Assembly: GCA_944381365.1 (NCBI GenBank)
Contig: CALWKW010000001.1
Span: 467,100-531,099 of the forward strand
Length of the DNA: 64,000 bases
Source of the DNA: an uncultured Christensenellaceae bacterium
GTDB lineage: Bacteria; Bacillota; Clostridia; Christensenellales; UBA3700
Direction of reading: 5' to 3'
The notes under the pieces are model-generated. The model saw only the letters and a program-made list of their open reading frames with translations, did no database searches and had not been told where the DNA came from. Position 1 is the stretch's first letter. Each line of letters starts with the position of its first letter. This document shows, piece by piece, positions 53,532-62,147 of the stretch. The position numbers and the translations under genes are program-made.

Positions 53532-55019
53532 TTATTCCTCCACTATTTTTTTAGCGTTTTCATAACAAAGTGCTTTTGCCACTTGTATTGCATAAATATC
53601 GTTTTCGTCTTTTACTAGACAGCCGAGAAAATCGCATACGATTTGTCTGTAATAGTCATGTCTTGTATAAGAGAGAAAACTTCTGCTGTCTGTGAGCATA
53701 CCTACCAAGGAGGATACATGGCTCAATTCTGACAAAGCATTGAGAGTCTCATACATTCCTCTTTTGTGGTCGCAGAACCACCAGCTGATACCCAAAACAA
53801 CATTTCTGAAAGCTCCGCACATTGTAATCAAAGGATAATACATTGTGGGATTGAGAGTATAGATTATAGTCTTGGGAAGACTGTTTTGAGAATTGAGAGT
53901 ATCGATTACTCTTCTTATGCGAGCGATATCGAAGCTGTCGCCAACGCAATCGAATCCCGAATCTCTTCCGCATTGATTGAGCATAAGCGTATTTGAATTT
54001 CTTGTGACGGCAAGATGCAACTGCATTACCATATTGCGTTTTGCATATTCCTTGCCCAAGAATACATAAAGATATCCTATCAAACCATCATACTCATAGT
54101 CGGACACTTCTTTTGATTTTATGACTGCTTTGAAGGTAGTGTTTGCTTCCTTAAAATCAGCTATTCTCTCAGGAAATCCCTGAACACCCAAATCCGCAAA
54201 CTTACATCCGTGAGCCACAAAGAAGTCCATTCTCTTGGATACAGCATTTTGCAAGTCCTCAAGATTTTTTATCGCTATCCCGCTTGCCTTGGAAAGCTTG
54301 GATATATACTCTTTATAATTTTTTTCTTTTACAAGGACGATATTGTCCACTCTGAAAGATGGTACCACTTTTGCTTTGAGCTGTCCTTGCTCAGCAATAA
54401 GCTCATGATATTCCAAAGTATCGCAAGGATCATCGGTGGTAGCTATGTATTCTACATTCGCCATTGAGATAAGCTTTCTGGGAGAGAGCTGTTTTGAAGT
54501 GATTACTTCATTGGCTTTTTGCCAGATTTCTTGAGCAGTAGCTTCGTTTAGAGGCGTTGTGATACCAAAGAAAAACGCAAGCTCCAATGCTACCCAATCT
54601 TTTATAGGATTGCCGAATGCACTTCCCACTGTCTTTGCAAACAAACAAAACTTTTCCTTCATATCGGCATCGCCCGTGATATACTTTTCGTCAATGCCGT
54701 AAGCACGCATAAGACGCCATTTATAATGGTCGCCGCCAAGCCACATCTGACCGATGTTGTCAAAAGGCAAATCTTCATAAATCTCCTTGGGAGAAAGATG
54801 ACAATGATAGTCGATAATCGGCAAATCTTTGACTTCTTCATAAAGTCTTTTTGCACACTTTGACTTCAAGACATCTACTACCAAAGACAAATCTTTTTTG
54901 CTATCTTTTGCAGTCTTTGCTTTTGACACGGATTGAGTAGTCTTTGTCGTCTTTTTTACGGTTTTTTCACTCGATGTCTTTACGGCTGTTTTTAAAGCTT
55001 TATCTTTGGACTCTGCCAC
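53532..55019 (-). CDS. uxaC: Glucuronate isomerase with Lys/Thr-rich N-terminal extension
   Basis: 495 residues from the GTG at 55019, chosen because GGAGGAGA lies just upstream; a TTG further up would place that site inside the gene. UxaC isomerises glucuronate to fructuronate. The amidohydrolase fold has PIIDYHCHLSPKEI near residue 69, TTDDPCDTLEYH and a C-terminal GMLTDSRSFLSYTRHDYYRQ. Normal UxaC starts with a short N-terminus. Here about 45 extra Lys/Thr/Ser/Ala-rich residues precede the core. The start overlaps kdgK by 20 bases. Confidence 0.93.
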   Translation of the reverse strand: MAESKDKALKTAVKTSSEKTVKKTTKTTQSVSKAKTAKDSKKDLSLVVDVLKSKCAKRLYEEVKDLPIIDYHCHLSPKEIYEDLPFDNIGQMWLGGDHYKWRLMRAYGIDEKYITGDADMKEKFCLFAKTVGSAFGNPIKDWVALELAFFFGITTPLNEATAQEIWQKANEVITSKQLSPRKLISMANVEYIATTDDPCDTLEYHELIAEQGQLKAKVVPSFRVDNIVLVKEKNYKEYISKLSKASGIAIKNLEDLQNAVSKRMDFFVAHGCKFADLGVQGFPERIADFKEANTTFKAVIKSKEVSDYEYDGLIGYLYVFLGKEYAKRNMVMQLHLAVTRNSNTLMLNQCGRDSGFDCVGDSFDIARIRRVIDTLNSQNSLPKTIIYTLNPTMYYPLITMCGAFRNVVLGISWWFCDHKRGMYETLNALSELSHVSSLVGMLTDSRSFLSYTRHDYYRQIVCDFLGCLVKDENDIYAIQVAKALCYENAKKIVEE

Positions 55020-56025
55020 TTCCGTCTCCTCCGGCAAGTTTATTTACTTCATCTGTCGATACGATATTGAAGTCGCCTTCGACAGTATGTTTAAGACAAG
55101 ATGCTGCCACAGCAAATTCGATGGTCTTCTGACCGCCGAGATTATTGTGAAGTCCATAGATAAGACCTGCACCGAAGCTGTCTCCGCCGCCTACTCTGTC
55201 CACGATATCTATCATATACTTTTTGGACTTATAGACTTCTTTTGCGTCCATCAAAATAGCCGACCAGCCGTTTCTAGAAGCGGAGATTGACTCTCTCAAT
55301 GTAAACGCAACATATTTGATATTTTTGAATTTCTGCATAAGTTGTTTTCCTATGCTTTCATAACCTGAAGAAGAAATAACTCCTGCATTGATATCCGTAT
55401 TTTCTGCCTCGATACCAAATACATCTTTGCAATCTTCTTCGTTAGAGATAAGCACATCGACATACTTGACGAGCTTGGACATAACCTTGTTGGCTTTTTC
55501 TTTTGTCCACAATTTTTTACGATAATTGAGGTCGCAAGATACAGTGATGTTTTTCTTTTTTGCGGCTTTCAAAAATTCTTCGGTGATATCTGCCATATTG
55601 TCGCTTATAGCAGGAGTGATGCCTGTCCAATGCAACCACTCAACGCCTTGCAAAATCTTGTCGATATCGAAGTCTTTTTTGTTTGCCATAGCGATACTGC
55701 TGCCCGCACGATCATAAATGACATTGCTTCCTCTTTGCGAACAACCTTTTTCGCAGAAATAAATACCTATTCTGTCTCCGCCTCTTGCGATGTTTGTCGT
55801 ATCAACGCCCCAGCTTCTCAATTCCTTTATACATTTGTCGCCCAAAGCATTTTGAGGAAGCTTGGTGACATAAGCTACATCTTCGCCAAACTGAGCAAGA
55901 GAAACCGCTACATTTGCTTCGCCGCCGCCAAACACGATTTCAAAGCTGTCAGCCTGCATAAATCTCTTGTAGCCGACAGGCTGAAGACGCATCATTATTT
56001 CGCCCAAAGTAATTATCTTTGCCAT
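55000..56025 (-). CDS. kdgK: 2-keto-3-deoxygluconate kinase (PfkB family)
   Basis: 341 residues from the ATG at 56025 behind CGGAGGAAG. It phosphorylates KDG at O6. GGGEANVAVSLAQFG near residue 33, and the catalytic loop DRVGGGDSFGAGLIYG with the Asp base near residue 290, are intact. The ATG overlaps the kdgA stop as TAATG, so translation is coupled. Confidence 0.94.
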   Translation of the reverse strand: MAKIITLGEIMMRLQPVGYKRFMQADSFEIVFGGGEANVAVSLAQFGEDVAYVTKLPQNALGDKCIKELRSWGVDTTNIARGGDRIGIYFCEKGCSQRGSNVIYDRAGSSIAMANKKDFDIDKILQGVEWLHWTGITPAISDNMADITEEFLKAAKKKNITVSCDLNYRKKLWTKEKANKVMSKLVKYVDVLISNEEDCKDVFGIEAENTDINAGVISSSGYESIGKQLMQKFKNIKYVAFTLRESISASRNGWSAILMDAKEVYKSKKYMIDIVDRVGGGDSFGAGLIYGLHNNLGGQKTIEFAVAASCLKHTVEGDFNIVSTDEVNKLAGGDGSGRVQR

Positions 56026-56675
56026 TATTTTCTTCCTCCGATTATCGATTGTACTTTTTCTACAAAAGCCTTGCAAACTTCACTGACTTTTTGATAATCT
56101 CCTGACTTTGCGTCCTTTGTGAGGAAAGAACCTGCACCAACGGCAAAAGCACCTGCTTTGAACCACTCCTCGACATTTTCACTGCTTACGCCGCCCGTAG
56201 GCATAATATTGGCATGAGGGAAAGGTCCTTTAAGAGCCTTAAGACCTGCGGGTTTTGCGATATCTCCGGGGAACATTTTGAGAATATCCACTCCGTATTC
56301 CATAGCTGTCTGAGCCTCGGTAGGAGTCATAACTCCCGTCATCACGGGCACTCCATAACGATTACACATTTTTACCGTATCGATATTAAGAGAAGGGCTT
56401 ACGATAAACTTTGCACCTGCAAGCATTGCGATTCTTGCCGTCTCGGGATCGAGAACCGTACCCGCACCGATAACCATATCGCTGCCCTGATATTTGTCTG
56501 TCAAAATTTTGATAAGTTCGTCAGCCTTGGGCACCGTGAAGGTCACTTCGATGATTTTGATACCGCCATTGTAGCAAGCCTCAACGGTCTTTACGGCTTT
56601 TTCAAGGCTCTCGCCTCTTATAACAGCGACTATACCTTGTTTTTCTATTGCTTCATAAATACGATATTTTTCCAT
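56025..56675 (-). CDS. kdgA: KDPG/KHG aldolase
   Basis: 216 residues from the ATG at 56675 behind AGAGGAG. It splits 2-keto-3-deoxy-6-phosphogluconate to pyruvate and glyceraldehyde-3-phosphate. GIVAVIRGESLEKAV with the Glu, GAGTVLDPETARIAMLAGA and the Schiff-base Lys in AKFIVSPS near residue 108 are typical of Eda. It is the first gene of the uronate operon and divergent from the AraC regulator. Confidence 0.95.
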   Translation of the reverse strand: MEKYRIYEAIEKQGIVAVIRGESLEKAVKTVEACYNGGIKIIEVTFTVPKADELIKILTDKYQGSDMVIGAGTVLDPETARIAMLAGAKFIVSPSLNIDTVKMCNRYGVPVMTGVMTPTEAQTAMEYGVDILKMFPGDIAKPAGLKALKGPFPHANIMPTGGVSSENVEEWFKAGAFAVGAGSFLTKDAKSGDYQKVSEVCKAFVEKVQSIIGGRK

Positions 56676-56736
56676 AAAACTCCTCTGCGACATACACCAT
56701 CGCAATTCAAACAATATAAATATTGCAATCATAATT

Positions 56737-56765
56737 ATTATAATATAGCCCTACAAAAAAAACAA
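56737..56765 (-). promoter_or_regulatory. Promoter of the kdgA-kdgK-uxaC-uxuA operon
   Basis: TTGTTT (56760-56765), a 17-base spacer and TATAAT (56737-56742). The leader is about 55 bases long. Confidence 0.6.
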
Positions 56766-56785
56766 TACTATTTTTGCATCAAAAT

Positions 56786-56816
56786 TATGGACAAAATAGG
56801 TTTGATGGTTTATAAT
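56786..56816 (+). promoter_or_regulatory. Promoter of the AraC gene overlapping the shared motif
   Basis: TGGACA (56788-56793), a 17-base spacer and TATAAT (56811-56816). The word TATGGACAAAAT (56786-56797) recurs in inverted form at 60879-60890, so the -35 may be an autoregulatory site. Confidence 0.5.
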
Positions 56817-56856
56817 ATACCTATCACAAATACAAAAGCAAACAGCGGAGGTAATT

Positions 56857-57618
56857 ATGCCTGTCATAAATTATATCGGAAAAAACATGAAGACTTATGA
56901 TGTAAAACAACATAAGCACAATTTCTGGGAGATTATATATTGTACAAACGGTTCGGGAAAAATCACCTTTGAGAGCGGAAAGCCTCTCGAATACACTCAG
57001 AATGAAGTAGTGGTCATTCCCCCCAACACTCTGCACAGCAATTCTTCGCAGAGCGGTTTTAAAAACATTCACATGACGGTAGCCGGTTGGACACCCAATT
57101 TTAAAGGTGCTGTCGTAATCAAGGACAATCAACAAAAAGATTTGTACACCACAATGAATATGTGTTTTAGATACTTCTCTCAGACAAAGTCGTGTTCGTC
57201 CAATATAATAATGTCTTTTACCGACCTTATATTGGGATTTATAATGCAGTTTGACGGAACATTGCAGACAAGCCACCACATCGAGACTATCGCAAATGCC
57301 ATAATAGAAAACTTTGCAGATGCCAATTTCAATATCGATACGGTATACAGCGAATTTGATTTGTCAAAGGACTATATCAGAAGACAATTCATCAAAGAAA
57401 AAGGCATTTCTCCTCTTCAGTTTCTCAATACTACTCGTATCAACTGTGCACAAAAACTTTTGCTTTCCCGCAACATAAACAATCTCAAAATTTATGAGAT
57501 AGCAGAAAGATGCGGTTTTAACGACCAGCTCTATTTCTCGAGAGTATTCAAAAAGATCGTAGGCGTAAGCCCCAAAGAATATATCGGCGAACCTACAAAC
57601 GACAAATACAACAGCTGA
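56857..57618 (+). CDS. AraC-family regulator with N-terminal cupin
   Basis: 253 residues. A cupin-type sensor domain (HKHNFWEIIYCTNGSGKITF near residues 16-35, then VVIPPNTLHSN) precedes two helix-turn-helix motifs (about residues 165-245), including LSKDYIRRQFIKEKGISPLQ and IYEIAERCGFNDQLYFSRVF. Such regulators bind a sugar and usually activate the adjacent sugar operon. It is divergent from kdgA, so it is the likely regulator of the uronate genes and perhaps of the alpha-mannosidase. GGAGG precedes the ATG. Confidence 0.88.
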   Translation: MPVINYIGKNMKTYDVKQHKHNFWEIIYCTNGSGKITFESGKPLEYTQNEVVVIPPNTLHSNSSQSGFKNIHMTVAGWTPNFKGAVVIKDNQQKDLYTTMNMCFRYFSQTKSCSSNIIMSFTDLILGFIMQFDGTLQTSHHIETIANAIIENFADANFNIDTVYSEFDLSKDYIRRQFIKEKGISPLQFLNTTRINCAQKLLLSRNINNLKIYEIAERCGFNDQLYFSRVFKKIVGVSPKEYIGEPTNDKYNS

Positions 57619-57687
57619 TGTCAATTCGTATGGACGATTAAGTCTTAAAATGTCTTAAATTGCATTTACATAAAATAAGATTTGATA

Positions 57688-57715
57688 CAAAAAAGGGAGC
57701 CTTTGCTCCCTTTTT
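57688..57715. terminator. Bidirectional terminator between AraC and GH38 genes
   Basis: GGGAGC (57695-57700) pairs with GCTCCC (57705-57710), flanked by A and T runs. Confidence 0.85.
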
Positions 57716-57823
57716 ATTTATATTATATTTTATCAATATTATTTATCAGTATATCGATAATATCAAAAGCATTTCAAAAACAAATTTTAAAGACAAATTT
57801 TGTTTCAAGCACTTTCTTTTATC

Positions 57824-60745
57824 TTAAAGCTCGAAATACAAAGTCTTTACTTCGTATTTGCCAAACTTCATATTGAGCTTGTCGATACTTTGTCTGTTGC
57901 CCTCGATCATATCGCATTCAAATGCCTTTTTGTATTCAAACAAAGGCTTTATAGTCGCCACGCATTCATTGCCTTTTCTTTCCAATACTCTGAGCACTAT
58001 GCCCTTTTTATCTTCTGATACTTTGATTGTCTCTATAATTATATTGCCTTTTATGTCAAACAAAGCTCCGATATTGCTTGTTTCGCCGACAATGAGAGGA
58101 TTGTTGTAGCAATATGCCTTTTCTACTATATCGCTATTTTGCCATTTTCCTTCGTGAGGATAGAAAGCATATCTGAAAGTATGCTCGCAGATATCGCAAG
58201 AAGGGTCAGGATATTTGGGCGAACGCAAAAGGTTGAGAGATATTATTCCTTGCTTTACCCTATAACCGTATTTGCAATCGTTGAGTACACCCACGCCGTA
58301 ATCTTCATCATCTACATTGACAAATTTGTGTGCACATATTTCAAACTGGGCTTTATGCACGGGAGTATCGTCAAGAGTGCTTCTATCCACATTGCCGAAT
58401 TGAATATCGCAGTTTACTATATCGCCATACACGCTGGGAGAAAAATCCGCTCTCAACATCTTGTATGCTTCGTCCCAATCTACTTTTGTATCGAAGTCTA
58501 CAAGCATGCTACCCTGAGTAAGTATTACTTTTTGAATAAGCACGCTGTTGTGATATTTATAAGTAGTTTGTCTTACCGCCTGCACGCCGTCAATATATGA
58601 AGTGCTTTCTATGGGCACAAAAAGAGCCTTTTGCATCTTGGGGTAATCGATATTTATATCCCAAGCATTATAGTGCATTTTGGGATCGCTGTACACTACG
58701 AGTTTGTTGAGATAGCCATTAGCCAATTCTTTTTTATTTTTCTTGTCAAAAAGCGAACAGATACTGCCGTCTTTTGCAAAGACAACTTTTAGTTTGTCGT
58801 TTTCGATAAAATCATCGCCTGTCTTAAGCACATCTTTTATTGTTGCTTTTTTCAATGCGGCACTTGAATATGCCTTGACTTCTGTCTCATACCACTCGCC
58901 GTCTTTTTTGACAAATTCATTTCTGTCAAATCCGATAGGATTTATCACGCCGACTGACTTTTTGCCAGCGATAAGAGCGATGAGCTCATCTCTCATCGAC
59001 AGGATTTCATTGTGCAAAATGCCGTATCTTTCAAGACTTTCGTCATATACTCTCTTGATTGACGAACCGGGGATTATGTCGTGGAATTGATACAACAACA
59101 CTTCTTTCCATATACTTTCGAGCTTGCTTGCATCATACTTTATGTTTTTGGATTTTGCTACGGCAAGCAGCCATTCGACATTATGAAGTTCTCTTTCCAT
59201 AAGTCTGTTGTATTTTTTGTTTCTTGCCTGAGAAGTATATGTACCCTGATGTTTTTCAAGATAAAGTTCTCCCTCATATTCGGGAATGACTTTTGAATAA
59301 TCTCTTTCCAAATCCTCAAAGAAGTCTACCGCAGGACGGCGAACTACTTTGTCTAGTCCTTTGCAGTTCTTTTCTCTTTCCGTAAACTCTATATGAGCTT
59401 CACCAGGACCGCCGCCGCCATCGCCTATGCCGAATATGAGCAAAGCCTTGTCAATCTCCTTTTCTTGAGGATTGCCTTTGTCTGAATTGACGAGAGCAAG
59501 AGGCGAAGCTGACGAATTGTAAGTGCCCTGAGGTGCCATGTGCGACAAAACGCTAGTTCCGTCAATACCCTTCCACATAAAAGTCTTATAAGGGAATTTG
59601 TTTTGCATATTCCAAGTAAGCTTTATGGTCATGAAATAGTCTCTTCCGCACTTTTTGATTATCTGAGGCAAAGAAGCGGGATAACCGAAAACATCGGGAA
59701 GCCATACCACTTTGCAGTGCTTTCCAAACTCGTCCATAAAGTACTTTTCGCCATACAGAAATTGTCTAACAATAGATTCGCCGCAAGGTATGTTGCAATC
59801 GTTTTCCGTCCACATACCTCCTTGAACTTCGACATTACCTTTTTTGATTTCCTGTTTGAATCTGCTGTACAACTCTGGAGCTTCTTCTTTTACCCACTCA
59901 AAAAGCTGTGCCTGAGAAGCACCGAATTTATATCCAGGATAACGCTCGATATTTCTTAAAGCATTGGCAAAAGTACGCACGCCTTTTCTTTTTGTTTCTC
60001 TTATCGGCCAAAGCCATGCCAAATCTATATGAGCATGACCGATAGCAGTATATTCTGTGCATTTGTCGTCCATAGGCACGCTGAGTGTAGCTTTCAATAC
60101 ATCGTGTGCGTCCTTAAAACTTTTTTTGCTCAATTTATAGCTCACATTGAGTGCCTTGCCTATTTCCTTGCATCTTTCTTTTGTAAGACGGGTATTTTGT
60201 CCATAAGTCAAAAGCAACATCGTCAAAGTAAGATAGTCATAATAATATGCAAGAGCATCGTCATCGCATACTGCGATATCTTTTCTCACAAGCTTTGCCT
60301 TGCCGCCGTGATTATAACCGCCCTCAACAAGCAAATCCACATTTTCTCCGCCCTGAGCTTTTGCAAACAATTCTACTACTTGTTTTCCCTTTATTGCTTG
60401 CACCAAGTCTACGGTGTCTAATACTCTTGTTATGCCTTGTGTGATTTTGTCGTCCTGATATATCACGCCCTCACCCGTAATATTGATAAGAGCCACGACA
60501 TGCTTGTCCTTGCAATTTTCAGGCACTTGTCCTTTGAATCTGAACCAACCGCAATCAAATTTTTCGCCCCATATTTCGCCTTTTTTGAGAGGAGCAAAAC
60601 ATGCTTTGTCGATATCATTTTTTGAGATAGGCTCTTTGCTCAGAGCCGCCTCGCAAGACATTTTGCCTACTACCTTATAAATTTTGTTGCTTATCGCAAG
60701 CAATCTCGTAAGATGCTGCGGATACAAAGCCAATTTTTCTATCAT
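57824..60745 (-). CDS. GH38 alpha-mannosidase
   Basis: 973 residues from the ATG at 60745 (GGAAGGATAT upstream). The order is an N-terminal domain, the GH38 catalytic domain with GHAHIDLAWLWP near residues 232-243 (zinc-binding His and Asp), the nucleophile Asp about residue 351 in WLPDVFGYPASLPQI, the helical middle domain and the C-terminal beta domains. There is no signal peptide, so it acts on imported mannosides or mannose-containing oligosaccharides. It has a consensus promoter and upstream tandem motifs shared with the AraC region. GH38 enzymes cleave alpha-1,2/3/6-mannosyl bonds; which one cannot be told. Confidence 0.93.
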   Translation of the reverse strand: MIEKLALYPQHLTRLLAISNKIYKVVGKMSCEAALSKEPISKNDIDKACFAPLKKGEIWGEKFDCGWFRFKGQVPENCKDKHVVALINITGEGVIYQDDKITQGITRVLDTVDLVQAIKGKQVVELFAKAQGGENVDLLVEGGYNHGGKAKLVRKDIAVCDDDALAYYYDYLTLTMLLLTYGQNTRLTKERCKEIGKALNVSYKLSKKSFKDAHDVLKATLSVPMDDKCTEYTAIGHAHIDLAWLWPIRETKRKGVRTFANALRNIERYPGYKFGASQAQLFEWVKEEAPELYSRFKQEIKKGNVEVQGGMWTENDCNIPCGESIVRQFLYGEKYFMDEFGKHCKVVWLPDVFGYPASLPQIIKKCGRDYFMTIKLTWNMQNKFPYKTFMWKGIDGTSVLSHMAPQGTYNSSASPLALVNSDKGNPQEKEIDKALLIFGIGDGGGGPGEAHIEFTEREKNCKGLDKVVRRPAVDFFEDLERDYSKVIPEYEGELYLEKHQGTYTSQARNKKYNRLMERELHNVEWLLAVAKSKNIKYDASKLESIWKEVLLYQFHDIIPGSSIKRVYDESLERYGILHNEILSMRDELIALIAGKKSVGVINPIGFDRNEFVKKDGEWYETEVKAYSSAALKKATIKDVLKTGDDFIENDKLKVVFAKDGSICSLFDKKNKKELANGYLNKLVVYSDPKMHYNAWDINIDYPKMQKALFVPIESTSYIDGVQAVRQTTYKYHNSVLIQKVILTQGSMLVDFDTKVDWDEAYKMLRADFSPSVYGDIVNCDIQFGNVDRSTLDDTPVHKAQFEICAHKFVNVDDEDYGVGVLNDCKYGYRVKQGIISLNLLRSPKYPDPSCDICEHTFRYAFYPHEGKWQNSDIVEKAYCYNNPLIVGETSNIGALFDIKGNIIIETIKVSEDKKGIVLRVLERKGNECVATIKPLFEYKKAFECDMIEGNRQSIDKLNMKFGKYEVKTLYFEL

Positions 60746-60792
60746 ATATCCTTCCCTCTTATGTTGTGAAAACATAATTATATATTGATAAT

Positions 60793-60821
60793 ATTATATA
60801 CGCATATTATAATAATGTCAA
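60793..60821 (-). promoter_or_regulatory. Promoter of the GH38 gene
   Basis: Perfect TTGACA (60816-60821), a 17-base spacer and TATAAT (60793-60798). A second TTGACA lies six bases upstream. Confidence 0.75.
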
Positions 60822-60863
60822 TGTCAAAACAAGTATAAGCATCTGAATTTAATGTATATTGTC

Positions 60864-60910
60864 GTTGAAATTTCAACCATTTTGTCCATATAAATTTTAT
60901 ATTGTCCTAT
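60864..60910. promoter_or_regulatory. Palindrome and tandem AraC-type candidate sites
   Basis: GTTGAAATTTCAAC (60864-60877) is a perfect 14-bp palindrome. ATTTTGTCC (60879) and ATATTGTCC (60899) form a direct repeat 20 bases apart, about two helical turns, typical of AraC-family half-sites. They lie between the two divergent promoters. Confidence 0.5.
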
Positions 60911-60969
60911 TAATTTTTCATAAATATAAAAAACATTATATTCTGTCATCACTTTTTTCAAAATAAATC

Positions 60970-60998
60970 TTGACAATGCCTTAAAAATAATTTTATAC
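60970..60998 (+). promoter_or_regulatory. Promoter of the 347-residue lipoprotein gene
   Basis: TTGACA (60970-60975), a 17-base spacer and TTATAC (60993-60998). Confidence 0.65.
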
Positions 60999-61034
60999 TT
61001 GACCTAGAAAACAAATAATATAGGGAGAAAAATT

Positions 61035-62078
61035 ATGAAAAAAAGTTTAATCGCTATTGTTGTACTTATTATGATAGCTACAACTTGTTGTATAGCTTTT
61101 GCAGGTTGTACAAAACCTTTGAATGTTGAAATAAAAGAAATTACAGACTATTCAATCGTACTTAAAGATTATCAGAATTATCCCGATGACGCAAATGTTT
61201 CTAGTATGGAAAGCATCTCTAGAAATGTAAGCGATATCTATGCAGACGATTCTTTGAGCGATTCTGAAAAAGTTGCTCAGATGATGGATCGTGCTACTCG
61301 CAATGAAATAGATTGTGAATACTTTTCTTACTTTATGGATAAGATGGGCACCACAAGTATTGGCAACAACTCCGGTACTTTGATATATCAAAGACTCAGA
61401 AGACAAAGCGATGATCTCAAAGACGATACCACTATCAAATTGCCTGTAAATCACAACTTCAATAGTACCGCTTCAGATTTTGTTACATCTGCTGACATAA
61501 GATATACATCTGACGGACAACTTAAAAGAATGGCCGCAAAAAATATCGATAATATCACTTACAACGAGACAACCGGCCTTCTCGAAGTTACAGAATGGAA
61601 AAAAGCTCCTAAACTCGGTGAATCATGGCCTAAAGACGAAAATGCAAAAGACTCAAGAAGCTATGACGAGGCTAGAAAAACAGCAATCAATTGGGAAGCA
61701 AAAGGTATCGTAGATAGCGAAGGTATCAAAATCGAAGAGAAAACAGACGAACTTACCGGAAAAAATTATTATGAACTTACTTTCTCTATCGATATAGATG
61801 TTGCCAATGCTGACAGCACTACAATTGGCAGACTCGAAAAAGACAACAGCGGTAAGAATATGAAATACGAATATTGTAATTTTGTAGTTCAAATTTGGGA
61901 CTGCGGTCTTACAAAAAGCTATGATATCGAAGAATCATGGTCTGGTAAAATCGGTGCTGCTATAATCTGGTATGAAGGTTCTGCTCAATCAAATTCAAAA
62001 ATAGTATTCAGCTATTCCGAAGCAGATATGGACCATTCAAAGACAGAAAAGATTTATCAATCTATCTTGGCAAAATAA
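61035..62078 (+). CDS. Lipoprotein of unknown function
   Basis: 347 residues. The signal peptide ends in lipobox AFAGC, followed by a mature domain of about 320 residues that I do not recognise. It contains few Cys residues, mixed helices (residues 50-110) and a beta-rich C-terminal half with several Trp residues (LTGKNYYELTFSIDIDVANA, FVVQIWDCGLT). GGGAG precedes the ATG. It is divergent from GH38 and may respond to the same regulator. It is not similar by eye to the 306-residue lipoprotein in the transporter operon. Confidence 0.75.
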   Translation: MKKSLIAIVVLIMIATTCCIAFAGCTKPLNVEIKEITDYSIVLKDYQNYPDDANVSSMESISRNVSDIYADDSLSDSEKVAQMMDRATRNEIDCEYFSYFMDKMGTTSIGNNSGTLIYQRLRRQSDDLKDDTTIKLPVNHNFNSTASDFVTSADIRYTSDGQLKRMAAKNIDNITYNETTGLLEVTEWKKAPKLGESWPKDENAKDSRSYDEARKTAINWEAKGIVDSEGIKIEEKTDELTGKNYYELTFSIDIDVANADSTTIGRLEKDNSGKNMKYEYCNFVVQIWDCGLTKSYDIEESWSGKIGAAIIWYEGSAQSNSKIVFSYSEADMDHSKTEKIYQSILAK

Positions 62079-62093
62079 AATATCTTAAATCAC

Positions 62094-62127
62094 AAAAAAG
62101 CCTCCTTTTCGGGAGGCTTTTATTTTT
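62094..62127. terminator. Bidirectional terminator between the lipoprotein and nadE
   Basis: GCCTCC (62100-62105) pairs with GGAGGC (62112-62117), flanked by A and T runs. Confidence 0.85.
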
Positions 62128-62147
62128 TTCAAAAATATTTGCGATTA

